Source: Congeria kusceri
Lineage: Eukaryota; Mollusca; Bivalvia; Myida; Dreissenidae
Assembly (NCBI GenBank): GCA_027627225.1
Contig: CM051028.1
Location: 29,350,329-29,414,328 of the forward strand
Direction: 5' to 3'
DNA length: 64,000 nt
The notes beneath the pieces are model-generated. The model was not told the origin of the DNA and did no database searches. It worked only from the letters and a program-made list of their open reading frames with translations. Position 1 is the stretch's first letter. Each line of letters starts with the position of its first letter. A program made the translations under genes and the position numbers. Positions 10,864-23,175 of the stretch are shown here, one piece after another.

Positions 10864-12118
10864 GTAAGGGGCTGGGCATCACCATTACATTTGGACTGCT
10901 GGTCCCATGTTCACAAATCAAGTTACGCCTGATTTTCGGGTTTGGATGAACTTGTGCCAGATATTTAAGCAAGAGGATCAGGCTCAAAAATGATGTTCAC
11001 AAAAAAATTGGATCAATTTAAACTGTCAATTACATATTGTACATATCTATGAACATTTTGTAGGTGTACATTTGCGTTCTGACATGATGATTCTAATAAG
11101 AACCTAACATCAAATTGTGTTATTTAATCTAGAAAAGAAGTTATTTCAAATTTAAATATATTTGGAGATCTGCTCAGCTGAGCTACATCAATAATAGCTA
11201 AGTTGATCCTTTGTGAACACAAACCTGGGCTCGTATCCATTAGAAATAACTGAATTAGCAGGTGTGTGATTTTACTCCTCTCAGCAGATTTTGTCTCTCT
11301 GAATGTCAAATTTTATGTCAAAATATTCCTAAAAATTTCGGATCTATTAAACAAACATAAAAAGTTTAGGTGAGACCCTAAAGGGGTTAGGGTAATTTCC
11401 TCCTGTAAAGTGTTTCATAAAGCACTGCCCTGAAGTAGATTTCTTAAAATAATGATGTATTGAAATTCTTCAATTGGCGGCTGTTTTATTTAAACTTTAT
11501 GTTCTAATTAAATAATCATCAATTGCTTCATATTGTATCATATTTCAAACGGTCAAATGGGTTTGAAGTTTCCACTAAAGATTTACCCCAGGACTGGTCC
11601 AGGAGAAAAGGTGATGGGTGGGGGGGAGAAGGCCAGTCCAAAAATGGGGTACCACCAACACAACTTTATTTTTTTTCAAGTCATTTATATTCCGTTTTAT
11701 CCCCTCTATCACACCCCACCCACCGAATTTTAATACATCGCTGTTCCACCCCCTCGTCACCTGTCTTCCTAGAACAGCCCTCTTAAGCATTATGGATATG
11801 GCCCCTGGCTTATTGCATGGCATCAAGCATCAATTTACCTTGTAAAGCTGTACTTTGTTTTTGCCATATGCAGTTTGGGAAAGGACAAAAAATAAATCAT
11901 TGTTTTTTAGCCTAGGAGCATTTCCTTGACATTAAATGTTAATAGATCATTTATCCCATCTTCACGCAGCCAATGATGAAATTACACCCAGTGGGATAAA
12001 CTTAGCTGTATTCCACACTGGGAAAATATACTTGTCGCGTGCACGAACTATATTTACGTTTTCACACGTGTGCATTGAATCAGAGTTTTTGAAAACGAGC
12101 AGAAAGGTCACGGTCATT
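10864..12118 (+). other. Sequence after SPTLC2 exon g, nothing recognised
   Basis: AT-rich intron or downstream sequence. A GC-richer patch at about 11585-11770 is open in several frames at once, which reflects base composition rather than a gene. Confidence 0.5.
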
Positions 12119-13106
12119 TATTATACCCCCACAAACGAAGTTTGGGGGGGGGTATATAGGAGTGAGCTTGTCGGTCTGTTGGTTTTTTGTTTCCGGATGA
12201 TAACTCAAGAAAGGCTTGACATAATCAAATAATTTTTTAGTACACATGTGAAACATCATAGAATACAGGTCAAGTTCGTTGTTGGTTACAGACTTCTAAA
12301 TTTTGACAGAGTTATGGCCCCTTTTCGACTTAAAATTCCCTAAAAACATGGTTTCCGGATGATAACTGAAGAAAGGCTTGACATATTCAAATAATTTTTG
12401 GTACACATGTGTAACATTGTTGAATACAGGTCAAGTTCGATGTTGGTTACAAACCACTACATTTTGACACAGTTATGGCTCCTTTTCGACTTAAAATTCC
12501 CCCAAAACATGATTTCCGGATGATAACTTAAGAATGGCTTGACGTATTCAAATAATTATTGGTATACATGTGTAGCATCATAAAATACGGGTCAAGTTTG
12601 ACTTTGGTTACAAACTACTAAATTTTGACAGAGGTATGGCCCTTTATTTGACTTAAATTCCCTAAAAACATAGTTTCCTGACAATAACTCAACAATGGCT
12701 TGACATATTTAAATAATTATTGGTACACATGTGTAGCATCATAAAATATAAGTCAAGTTCGACTTTGGTTACAAACCACTAAATTTTGACACTGTTATGG
12801 CCCCCCTATTTGACTTAAATTACCGAAAACATGGACAATTACTCATGAAAGGCTTCAAATATTTAAATATTTTTGGTACATAGGTGTAACATCATAAAAT
12901 ACAGATCAAGTTCGACTTTGGTTACAAACCACTAAATGTTGACAGAGTTATGGGTCCTATTGAAATTAAATTTTTCCAAATACACTGTTGACCATTTACA
13001 AATTAAAGCATTCCCTCTCTGTCCATTTCTTTCAAATGGATGCCATAGTTTTGTGGCAAGGCCATATTGTGGGGATATATCCGTCACTCATGTGACAATT
13101 CTAGTT
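12119..13106 (+). mobile_element. Tandem-unit element, family P2
   Basis: It starts with tatacccccacaaac, and the facing G-run and gggtata could pair with this. A ggtctgttggt leader is followed by five ~162 bp units marked by tttccggatgataact at 12189, 12352, 12513, ~12673 and a decayed fifth, each with ggcttgacat, acacatgtg, ggtcaagttcga and gagttatggccc. It ends near catgtgacaattctagtt. The architecture matches P1 but the unit sequence differs. Confidence 0.7.
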
Positions 13107-13420
13107 GTGTATTGATTCATTTATAGATCATAAAATGAAAGAATCATTACGCAGTTGTGTCTTTGTTGACTTTAAAGATCCTTTTCATTGTGACATTTAC
13201 TATTTGATTATTTTTGAAGTAATAACACAAACATATACAATAAAAATTGTTACCAGCATAAGTTTTGTTATTGTATTTCTAGAATCTTGGGACTACTTCT
13301 TTATAAAAATTCGTACATTTTTTATTCAACACTAGTAAAAGCAGTTGTACGACCAGTTAAATTCCATGGTTAAACATTTGTTTTTATATAGTTTGGAAGA
13401 AAAAAAGATGGGATAAATAG

Positions 13421-13558
13421 AATACTAGGATTAGTGTTGCATATGGAGAAGTTTATCTTGCCCGGCTCAAAAATCGGGAGCGCTCGCCAAGGCTCGTGCT
13501 TCCGGTGTTCTAAGCCTCGCAAGGTAAACTTCTCTATATTCAACACTAACCTAGTATT
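13421..13558. repeat. Fold-back element, ~40 bp arms
   Basis: The left arm, from aatactaggattagtgttg through gagaagttta, faces a right arm whose other strand reads aatactaggttagtgttg through gagaagttta. About 55 bp of GC-richer spacer separates them. This is probably a small inverted-repeat element. Confidence 0.75.
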
Positions 13559-13669
13559 AGTATTATCAATATATGATCATGTGATTTCTGAAATAAGGGA
13601 GGTAATTCAAATTACATGTGTATCAAGCTTGTGTGCATTGGTATCCCTTGTTTACACATTTCCGCCATT

Positions 13670-13745
13670 GCTTAGGCCAAAAAGAAAAATTCTGTGCTTC
13701 GGCAACCCGACCCTACCTAGCGACCCCCCCCCCCCCCCCATTTAG
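13670..13745 (+). mobile_element. MITE fragment ending in a C16-type run
   Basis: The stretch ggccaaaaa...ggcaacccgaccctacc is also found on the other strand at about 52385-52465, so it is a dispersed repeat fragment. It ends in a long C homopolymer at about 13723-13739. Confidence 0.5.
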
Positions 13746-14985
13746 ACCAAAATGTGTCTTTCAAAAAAGGTTTATACAAAAAATCAATCCGACCTTTTTT
13801 AAGACTATTGTCCGAAACACAATTATTTTATTTGTTTGCCTTATGTATATTGATGTTTGTTTTCTTCTTCAGTAAACGCCTACAGATGTTATTCTTTCCG
13901 TGCAGAAAGCAAGAAATGTTGTGGCGCTAATATCACATTGAAGATTTTTAGTGAATCAGCTTTTATCCTGCCAGAACCACATTAAATGGACTGAACAAAT
14001 CCAAAATATGAGGGAACTTAAGTTTAAATGGACTGTTTACTACTTTACGCTTTTGCCATGTTAACGTTTAAAACCAGAACTATGGCCAAATGTTTATAAT
14101 AACAATTGATTTTGTGTGTTTTTGTCCATCTATCTATTGTATCTATTTTTGTATACAATTTTCATAAAATGTTGCCAGGCAGACAAAGACGTTTTTGTTT
14201 GTGCACATGTGCCAAAAATTATTTCATTAGATATTTTTCGTTGATTTTCTTGTCATTTTGCTTCATTAATTTAAAATTAAAGTTACTCAGAAGGCTGTTC
14301 ACTGTAAAAGATTTAGTATTCACAAATGTTTACATGACATATATATAGTTAACTTATCTCTCTCATTTGGTGTCAGTGGCATTTAACATAGCCTTATATA
14401 TTGTATGTTAGAAACTCTTTTTTTTTGTTATTCTAGCCCTAAATTAAAACTTGCCATATAAGAATCAGAACATAAACTATTTTATTGTAGCATTATATTT
14501 AGAATAAACACTTCTGTAATATGTGTAAAAATTACTGTATGTAATATCCTTTTCACATAGTTTTCTTCAAAATGTTGTTTGTTTTCCCCAAAGTGCTTAC
14601 CAGATACATTGAAACATTATTACCAAATTCATATATTTTTGGATACACGGCACATGATCTAACTGCATAAATGTGTTTTTCCAAAATATTAGTTAGCCTT
14701 TAAATCCCAGGGTATGTTTTCTAAAACCATTTGAATAAATCTGTGGTTGTTGATCATTTATGGTTTATTACAAGTTTTATTTCTAGTATGTATTGAACAA
14801 ATGCCAAATATTTTGACATTTTTGTGACTACAAATTATTGTTATTTACTTACAATATGTCATCTGATATTCACATACAAAATATGGTCTGAATATTTTCA
14901 ATTATGTTTAGCTAAACGTAAGATTTTACTTAGGAGCATATATAACTTCCAGCCCTGGTTTCGGTATAATTTTGTTGCAGTATGT

Positions 14986-15046
14986 ACGGTTAGGAGACTG
15001 ACAGAACCATCTCATTTCAAGGTGGTCTGATGAGTCTCCTAACCGT
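14986..15046 (+). ncRNA. 61 nt hairpin, possible pre-miRNA-like structure
   Basis: Arms acggttaggagact and agtctcctaaccgt pair perfectly over 14 bp. A bulged region (gacagaacca against tggtctgatg) extends the stem to about 24 bp and a 13 nt loop closes it. Size and shape suit a small precursor RNA, but no known miRNA was recognised. It could equally be a decayed fold-back transposon. Confidence 0.3.
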
Positions 15047-16340
15047 GGTATGGTAATCGTATATTTATTATCTTCCCATAGACTTTATAAATTTACAGTG
15101 TTCAGTGATGGTATTTTGACTTATACTTTAGGTTGTGCCTGACATGGTGAAATGCCTTATGCCATAAGAAAATGTTGCACTTAAAACAGCACTAGTTTTG
15201 CTGTTGCTATCTACTTTTGGAAAATGATTTTTGTTAATACACTGTCCATACTTAACTAGTTTACTGTACTACGAGTACAGTGTATTAAATTTTTAAATTG
15301 TTTAAATTCTGACTGTAACCAAATACGTTATCCTCAAGCTTAAATTTATATTTTTTCTCATTGATTTTAAGATATATTTCTGTCAAAGCATGTGTTAATA
15401 CATTTTAATGTTAACATTAAGCAATCACTTTATTCCATCCCATTGCGTAGTTTTTTTGCAATTTTTTTTTTTTTTTTAATCTATATGTTACAGTACTGTG
15501 TTTTCAGACAATGAAAAAAGTTACAATGTTCATCGGTTCAGCAATTTTTTTTGTGTGGTTTTTTTTGTGGTGCATTTATTTAGCAGTATCAGTACTAATG
15601 TAGTATATGTTTCTGTGTCTTGATTGGGTACTTAATAACTGTGTGGTTGCTATGGTAACGCATTATTTTACTGTGGTGTGACATCTGGCGGCCATGACAG
15701 TTAACCTGTATGACAGATGCATGGAACAGTATACATCTTTCAAAGAGCCAGTTGTTGTTGTTTTTAGCTCACTGTATTTTTTATTCAATCAGAAGTCTGC
15801 TAGTCAGTATTACATTTATTGTATTAATTGATTTTAAAATTCTTTTCTATTCAGAGTTTTATTTCGTTTAGTATGTTATTTAATACACAAGTCTTAAATT
15901 GTCAGATCAAATTTTGGTATAGGTAAAGTGGTAATTACCGAACACACACGCAGTATTGGAAGACTTTTTTTTCGGATTCATAACATCAGTTTTTACATTA
16001 GAACAGATTGATAAAACACATGCACAGACAAGCACATGGTCTTGACCTGGCCATTTTATCTTGGACAAGGTAAAATTGACAAGCTCTGTTTCAGGTAGAT
16101 TGGCAGATACCGTGTATTAAGAACAGCAGTCATGGCTGAATGACAGACATGTGCTCTATGTTCGCTTGTGATGTGTAACAATCGGGAAATGAACCTGTTT
16201 TGTCGGAATGTACAGCATGGGCTACAATCACTATCTAGGTTGGCGCCAAGAAAAGATCAAATAGTAGCCTTTTTTCAGTTTTTGCAAAAATATGTGTTAA
16301 TTAGCTCACCTGTGCACGTGAGCACTTTCTCACCTCAGCA

Positions 16341-16500
16341 CTTTATGGTATTTTCTGTTTCGAGGTAGTCTCTTCTAAACATAAATCCACTGTTGGCGGA
16401 AAGTGCCTTACTGGATTAGCCTGTGCGGACTGCACAGGCTAATCCGGGACGACACTTTACGCACATGCATTAAGCCCGGTTTTCCCACGACACGCCTCAT
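16341..16500. mobile_element. MITE family M1, partial copy
   Basis: It contains the ttatggtattttctgttt centre, the hairpin agcctgtgcggactgcac ending aggct, and the arm acactttacgcacatgcatt. One terminal arm is missing. A short fragment with gctcacctg (family P4 end) precedes it at about 16308. Confidence 0.75.
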
Positions 16501-16770
16501 ATGTTCATTTTAATACATTTTTAATGACACATTAATTTCAGTTATCATTCTTGCAAAAGACAACAAAAGAAACAACGATCTGATTGCTGCAGGTGAAATC
16601 TAAATACGCTACAACTTTTGTTCATAACCATTGATCAAGACATCCTAGTGTAAATACGATGTTGATGCAAAATTCCACAGAAATTCAAACAGGTAAAACA
16701 AATCTATACATGTATTAGGATTACCAGTAGCCAAAATACCCAATGGCTACAAAAATTTTGGAAATGATTT

Positions 16771-17040
16771 GTGGCACGTCGTGGGAAAAGCGGACTTAAT
16801 GCATGTGCGTAAAGTGTCATCCCGATTAGCCTGTGCAGTCCGCACAGGCATTAGCCTGGACTACCAGGACGGCACTTTCCGCCTACAGTGGATTTATGTT
16901 CAGAAGAGACTTCCTTGAAACAGAAAATACCATACAAGCGGAAAGTGCTGTCCCGGATTAGCCTGTGCGGATTGCACAGGCTAATCCGGGACGACACTTT
17001 ACGCACATGCATTAAGACCGGTTTTTTCACGACGCGCCAC
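16771..17040. mobile_element. MITE family M1, complete copy (270 bp)
   Basis: Both ends are long inverted repeats: gtggcacgtcgtg on the left and, on the other strand, gtggcgcgtcgtg on the right. Each continues into cttaatgcatgtgcgtaaag and a hairpin of type agcctgtgcgg...ccgcacaggct. About 100 bp of each arm can pair. No coding capacity. Four other copies occur in the window. Confidence 0.85.
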
Positions 17041-17115
17041 ATTTGAAAATGAGGTATATTTTATACATTCCTGGCAACTATTTAAAATAAGAGAGCCACT
17101 CAGTAAAAATATATG

Positions 17116-17202
17116 CTACGAGTCTTGGGAAAACCAGACTTAATGCATGTGCGTAAAGTGTCATCCCGGTTTAAGACCGGTTTTCTCACGACGCCCCTCA
17201 AA
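17116..17202. mobile_element. MITE family M1, internally deleted copy (~87 bp)
   Basis: Only the two outer arms remain (gacttaatgcatgtgcgtaa and ttaagaccggttttctcacg). This is an internal deletion derivative 76 bp from the complete copy. Confidence 0.75.
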
Positions 17203-17591
17203 TGTGTATTTGATCATAGTTGTTTGTCTCCTTTTAAATGTTAACTTTGTTTCATTTTTTATGTAAAAAAACTTCTCTTTCTTTGACATTTTAAGTATTG
17301 AAAGTAATTTTTACTTATAGGATTGGGATTTTGTTTACTTGAATACAGGTGCTTTGTATATTGTCGTCCGTATTGTTGTAGTCATTTAGGTCACAAAAAC
17401 TTCTGTTTTTGCTTACTTTTGTACTTAAGTTTGCATGGCCATATTTTATTATGGTTTTCTTACTTAATATATGTATGCTAATAAACGTGTGTATTGCTAG
17501 ATAGTAGATAGTCTTGGGCATTGAAAGCTGTAATGAACAGCGTGTTATATGTTTTTGTCTGTAGTGTCATATCTATTGTATGGGCAATAAA

Positions 17592-19405
17592 CATTTTACT
17601 TGGTTGAGAACTGTTTGTTGTTTCTTTGCTTAAGCCGAACATGAACTGACATGAAATTCTTGATTCAAACTTATACATAAATTGAGGATTTTGTGAATCA
17701 TGGGGCCATATTCCAGAAACATCTTTATCTTACATTTTGTTCACCTAAGTTCCAAACTTTTGTAAGGTAATATTTTTAAAACTACACATAAATTAATGAA
17801 TCCAATTACAGTTAAGTAAATAGTACTTAATTATTATTAGGCAGAATTTCATGCAGTCATGGAATAAAATGCTTAAGAAAAATGACGATTATAAGGCTAA
17901 GGATAAGATTTCACTTTAGGTGTTTCTGGAATACGACCCATGTTTATCAAAGAAATATCTTTGTTTTGATTTCTAGCGATATTTTATTCTTACTTGCATT
18001 TTAATGCATTTTGGTACGTTTTGTTGGTGCTGTTCCATGCAAAACAAGGTAGATAACTGCAGACAGGTTTGAAAACTAACAAAGGGCAACAACTCAACTA
18101 AATCGACTTAATTGCAGTGATCGCCCCTGATATATTGTCCCCGCAAAGTAAGGCCAATAACTGCAGATTAAATTGAGAAATGCAAAATGTACTTCGACAT
18201 TTATAATACAATCCTGTCAAACTAAGGGCAACAACCCAAGTGATCCAGTTGTCCCTTACTAAGCATGATACTAAGAGGACCTTCAAACCAGTGTTGAATG
18301 AGTGTGAAAGCATTATGTTACCCCTGCACCATCCGCTAAAGTTGGTGTAACAGGAGTTATTCACATAGCCGAGCGAGTGCAGATCTACTTTTAGCTTTTT
18401 CGAATACACTCTTTATTTGCTTAAGACTGAGGGTCTAGCAGAAAGAGATGCTTGAAAAGATTGTTCTGGATATCCAGGATCTGATGATACATCATGCATA
18501 CTATAAAACAGTTCGTGCCGCTACATTGTTCGTGTTGCTATTTCGATTGTCGACATAATATTTATATGTGTGCTCGTTTAAAATGAACTTAAAAATACCG
18601 GTACTGTCTCCAGTTTTACATTACAATGAAATCACACAGGTAAAATAATCTGTACATAATTAGTTTGATGATTTTCAACTAGGAATCTACGCTTGATACG
18701 AATGACTACGCACGTAAAACCCCTGGTATTACAAAACACGAGAGCCACAAGACCCAGGTGGCTCACCTGAGGGGCTAAGGCACTAAACTGTTCTGAGCAA
18801 GTTTCATGAAGATTCGGATAAAAATGTGGCCTCTATAGTGTTCACAAGCTTTTTTTCAATTTTGCATGCAAATACATCATGAAATTGGAAGATTTCACAG
18901 TACGTGTAGTTAAAACGCACATCCACATAGAAATGCTTGATAAAGCATTTTTTACACAAACGTCAATTTCCTGTTTGATCAACGTGGTAAAAGGCCAGAC
19001 GAACTGTTTAATACGTCTAGGGCAGGCAATCATGTAACACTTTAGGCACTTCGTCAACCTGGCTGTTGCGTAATTAATTAACAGTCCTGTAAACAAACTT
19101 TACACGTTGTGTAGCTTGTAATGAGTTTGATATCTAAATACCGGTAGTTATTATTTCGATGCACGAACATTTCGTCTAGCTGTCTATACTTGTGCAATAT
19201 GGCCTGTCGCACTTGAAGTGAATCCTAATATGTATACCAAAACTATTATTCTATGTGTAGAAAGTGATTGACGTTTGATTATCAACGTGACCGTGATGTT
19301 CAGCAAATAAGTATCGAGTCACAACGGATAGAGAGCGCGCGTTTTTTGTTTTGTAAGCCATACGTACATAGCATTGTTTAAGTACAATCGATGGTTAGAA
19401 ACAAA
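17592..19405 (+). other. Intergenic, mostly unassigned
   Basis: AT-rich sequence without a recognisable gene. A diverged two-copy repeat (ataactgcag ... gggcaacaac) occurs at about 18045-18250. Confidence 0.5.
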
Positions 19406-19409
19406 TGTA

Positions 19410-19530
19410 AGGATGTCTGCCTAGCGCAATGGTTGGCACACTCGCTTCTCAACTAGTCGACATGGGTTCGATTCCCGCCAGGCGCATGTGAGTTTGGTTG
19501 GTGGTCACTTGTGAAACCGCATCAAAATCA
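19410..19530 (+). mobile_element. tRNA-derived SINE fragment
   Basis: An A-box-like segment (tagcgcaatggttggc) lies about 40 bp before a good B box (gggttcgattccc), followed by a gagtttggttggtggtcac body. The stems of a functional tRNA do not pair, so I call it a SINE head rather than a tRNA gene. Confidence 0.6.
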
Positions 19531-20553
19531 ACAAGTATCTCTTATTCATTATCATTAATCCACATCATATCGCACATGATACTAAAAAACATTTAATGAA
19601 ATAAGACGGACAACCTTATTTTTCATTCGCGGCGCTCGCCGTAATTATATAAATCACCAAGTAAGTTATTAATAAACCACAAAGTCATCACAACCTTGAA
19701 CCGTACAATTCAACGGGTTTGTTAATCAACAATTAAATGCAAACGTGATGACGGAAACATGAGTTATGACAATAAATAAATAAATTAGTTCACGTGCAAA
19801 CATAATCAGCGATGTAGATTTCGCATGCTGTTAAGGCCAGTGGGACGACATTATGTATTTTGCAGCTGATGTCGATCATTCGCATAATTTCACACATGTA
19901 GCAATCCCTTTGAAGTGTTGAAGTGCAGAACATCATTAGTACAGTCAGTATTACAAAGTCAACGATGAATGTTGTATAGTGCACCTATCAACGGAAATTC
20001 GACACGGGGTCCCGGGAAATGGACTGGTTAAATTAGTCAAGTTCGCCTGGGTCAGCCCGCCCACCCACCCCCACCCCTCCCTGGGGGAAAATATTGATAG
20101 ATGCATTACCATAATAGTACAGATAAATTGATCTTATGCGGCTAACTCTATGACTGATTGTGTACATTGCTACAGTATGATCTGTACTCGACAGTAGCAT
20201 TGATTTTAATATTATTCGGCGTAGCTGTCTAAGATCACTTTTGACCTTGATTTCTTGCGATAATTATGCAGCGGGAAAATTGAATGCCAATAGAATTGGG
20301 CCAATTTTCTAATTTTAGGGAATGCAAACTTCAAACAATGGTTCAACGTATACCAATAACTGTTGCATACTTTTGGGGATTAAAATTTACATAATTGTTT
20401 ACATAAGCGGTTAAAATAAAGTTATAAACATATCTTCGACATACACTCTAGAAATGAACATAAATTATGAACAATTTTACTCATTGTATGTCATGTTCAG
20501 AATGTTATATTCATTCACATAATGAAATAACTATATTGTTCAGCCTACATAAT

Positions 20554-20845
20554 CGGCGCGCTCTATAAATAGCAATTACAATGCTACAAATCACGGAGAC
20601 GACAGTCGGTCACAACGTTCAATGTTGCCTGTTGAGCTCGCAAACACAAAATATAAAGTGGTACATTTCTGGTATTTTTCTGATAAATAAGCAAAACAAA
20701 TATTAGCAAATTTGATTGAGCTTATATTTCCTGTTATGTTATCATTATGTAAAAATATGACTGTACGTAACCGACTGTCGTCCCCGTGAATTAATTCTAG
20801 CCAGTACAACTCCAGCACGAGAATCATTCTAAAAATAGCGCGCGG
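20554..20845. mobile_element. Fold-back element containing a TATA-like box
   Basis: The 20 bp arms tcacggagacgacagtcggt (20591-20610) and accgactgtcgtccccgtga (20770-20789) pair with one mismatch. Weaker outer arms lie at ~20554-20570 and ~20829-20845 (cgcgct...). The left outer arm contains ctataaatag, a TATA-like sequence. No open frame follows. Confidence 0.6.
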
Positions 20846-21162
20846 TTAAGCTGTGTACACACGAATCAATTAGGGTCTGGAGAATCATAAACCCGAGAAT
20901 TTCAATAAACGGGTACTTTATAAACTTACTGCGTATAGTAATTGATATTTGAATTGTGGTTGCGTTTTATTAAGAATTATTTATGATTGCACCTTTCTAG
21001 AATTATTTATGATTGCACCTTTCTATCAGCTATCTATAAAAATGTTAAACATATTTCTATCAGTAAATGTGGTGAAAGAAGTCTCGTAATACGTCGAAAT
21101 GTTATTCATGTTACTTTAACTTCATTTTCGTAGAATGAATACACTATGTGCAATAATAATGA

Positions 21163-21480
21163 CAAACTCCTCGCAGCGGTTACCTCCCCTATCGGTTAAC
21201 GGTAAACACTGCCATCACAAGTAAAATCCTTCCAGATCTGGAAGGATTACGTGTTTGTAACTTTTACTTATTTAATGCAACTCAGAGCAATTTTCTACAT
21301 AATTGGGCTTTTAATATATCGTTTGCAGCCAATAATGAAAAAAACAGAAAAAGAAAATAACTCATTCAAACCATAAATAATATCTAGAAGATTTAAATCG
21401 ATCATCATCACGTGATTTGTTATGACGGCAGGGATTTGATTAGAGCTATGCTTGGAACCAGTCAAATCTCTGCGCGGAGG
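21163..21480 (+). repeat. 316 bp direct duplication, copy 1
   Basis: This block, from caaactcctcgc to tctgcgcggagg, recurs at 21729-22043 with only scattered differences. It holds a perfect 24 bp palindrome at 21225-21248 (half-site aatccttccaga and its mirror complement). It does not have TG...CA ends, so an LTR pair is not supported. Confidence 0.9.
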
Positions 21481-21728
21481 TTGTAATAATGATGCATATA
21501 GTATATTATTTAACATAACTGATCTATATAATAATTTTCATTCATTCCCGTGGTTAGTTGTTAATTTGTTAAATTTGCCTGACAAATTCATGTATCAATT
21601 ATGTTTGGGTCCGATACGTTTTCTTATGATGTCCGAAACATCTAGTGTCCGAGATGTCTCTTTAGTAGGGACAAACAAATCTGGGGTCTGAGAAGTCTCT
21701 TTAGAAGGGACCGAAACATATGGGGTCC

Positions 21729-22043
21729 CAAACTCCTCGCGGCGGCAACCTCCACTATCGGTTAACGGTAAACACTGCCATCACAAGTAAAATCCTTCCA
21801 GATCTGGAAGGATTACGTGTTTGTAACTTTTACTTATTTAATGCAACTCAGTGCAATATTCTACATAATTGGGCTTTTAGTATATCGTTTGCAGCCAATA
21901 ATGAAAACAGAAAATGAAAATAACTCATTCAAACCATAAATAATATCCAGAAGATTTAAATCGATCATCATCACGTGATTTGTTACGACGGCAGGGATTT
22001 GATTGATGCTATGCTTGGAACCAGTCAAATCTCTGCGCGGAGA
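21729..22043 (+). repeat. 316 bp direct duplication, copy 2
   Basis: Second copy of the block at 21163-21480; the palindrome is intact at 21791-21814. The 248 bp between copies carries short imperfect repeats with gtccgaaacatct and gtctctttag (about 21620-21728). Confidence 0.9.
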
Positions 22044-22741
22044 TTGGTGGGGTCCGTGAAGTCACGTAACCGATCATCTTGGTCCTCCTGTATTATATTT
22101 AGGGCAAAAAATGACATCTCAATATTAATTTCAACACCGACTGTCTTTTTTTTAAAGACATTTCTTGTATTATATATGATTAATTTCGTGTATAATGTAA
22201 TTATTTTCAAGATTTCTACAAAGATAAAATTGGCAATGAATACATACAAGTAGAGGTGCTGTTAGAACGTTCTTGTTGGAAATTCAGCGAATATAGATAC
22301 CGGTATCTTTCATACGTAACATACCATCGATTTCGTGTGCATACGTAACATACCATGGAGTTCGTAGTAAAAATATTAGTGGGGAAAAACGTACTTGTAA
22401 GTGAACGTTTTATGAATGGAAATTAAGTTGCAAATGGGTCTGATTCCCATGATATATGGTATTAAAAGTGTGTTAAAACAATGATTAACGCTATGAATGA
22501 ATTAATGGGTATGTATTAGAATGCATTCAGTTCCAGGCACAGTGTAGATCTATACGGTAATTGTATTAGACCAAAAATCCAGCCTGTATGGCAATAGTAA
22601 ATTAATACTATGCACAGTGGCAATTAAATTTGTTGCATTTTAAACTCGTCATTACTCGGGAGTTTACGTCACGGAGAATGCAACTCTGCTCCCGTCGGTC
22701 ACGTCGGTGGGTTTGTTTCATCATGTCCACGCAGACTGATT

Positions 22742-22840
22742 GGGGGCGGAGTTTCCACGTGTCTGTTTCCGATAGCACGCGCTGGAGACGTAAACAACCG
22801 ACCACCGCTATAAAAGCGTGCATGGGTTTTCTATTTTTCA
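22742..22840 (+). promoter_or_regulatory. Probable SQOR core promoter
   Basis: A TATA box (tataaaag, 22809-22816) sits about 360 bp before the SQOR ATG. Upstream are a GC box (gggggcgg, 22742-22749), an E-box (cacgtg, 22756-22761) and a forkhead-like gtaaacaa (22790-22797). A start site near 22840 would give a ~335 nt leader. The local GC content exceeds that of its surroundings. The site and start are inferred; a non-coding first exon elsewhere cannot be excluded. Confidence 0.55.
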
Positions 22841-23175
22841 CATAACTTGCAGTTGGTGTTATGTTTTGTTTACAATTAAACGCGGATGTGTCGTCTGCTT
22901 GCTAAGGTTCAAGGCAAAAGTGCACAGTTATAAATGTGAAACTATTTATACGTGGAATTAATCTTTTACTTCCGTTTACTCACGGTCGAAACAGATGACA
23001 AGTTTACTGGATAAAATGATAACGATACGCATGTGAGTTTTCAGACATTTTTGAAAACGGGTGATAACACAGGATTGGTAACAAACTTAACGCGTATTTA
23101 ACGTAACGCCTAATATAAAACTTACAGTAACGCGCATATCGTGCACGTATTACCGGTAATTAAAACTTGAGCATT

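Larger units (their letters stand above)
13875..17591 (+). other. SPTLC2: Candidate SPTLC2 terminal exon / 3' UTR (stop codon first)
   Basis: A strong acceptor (pyrimidine run ending tttcttcttcag) stands just before 13875. The first three bases after it are TAA, which would end the phase-0 reading frame left open at 10863, giving a protein ending ...IELIE. The following ~3.7 kb is AT-rich without genes and has polyadenylation hexamers AATAAA at 14503 and 17586. A competing acceptor near 13907 would add a short tail of about 11 residues. This is inference; RNA data would decide it. The interval also holds a hairpin (14986-15046) and three MITE copies (16341-17202). Confidence 0.3.

Noticed and set aside
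11523..11845. Overlapping open frames on both strands after SPTLC2.
   Set aside because: All frames are open together in a purine/pyrimidine-skewed patch; no family motif and no splice support.
13723..13739. Long C run as a G-quadruplex regulatory site.
   Set aside because: It is a homopolymer at the end of a MITE fragment; length is likely unstable or a sequencing uncertainty.
15029..15040. ctgatgagtc, the conserved start of a hammerhead ribozyme core.
   Set aside because: No GAAA segment follows after a stem II, and the bases are part of the arm of a simple hairpin.
21163..22043. Direct 316 bp repeats as a pair of LTRs.
   Set aside because: No TG...CA ends, no primer-binding or polypurine tract, and only 248 bp between them.
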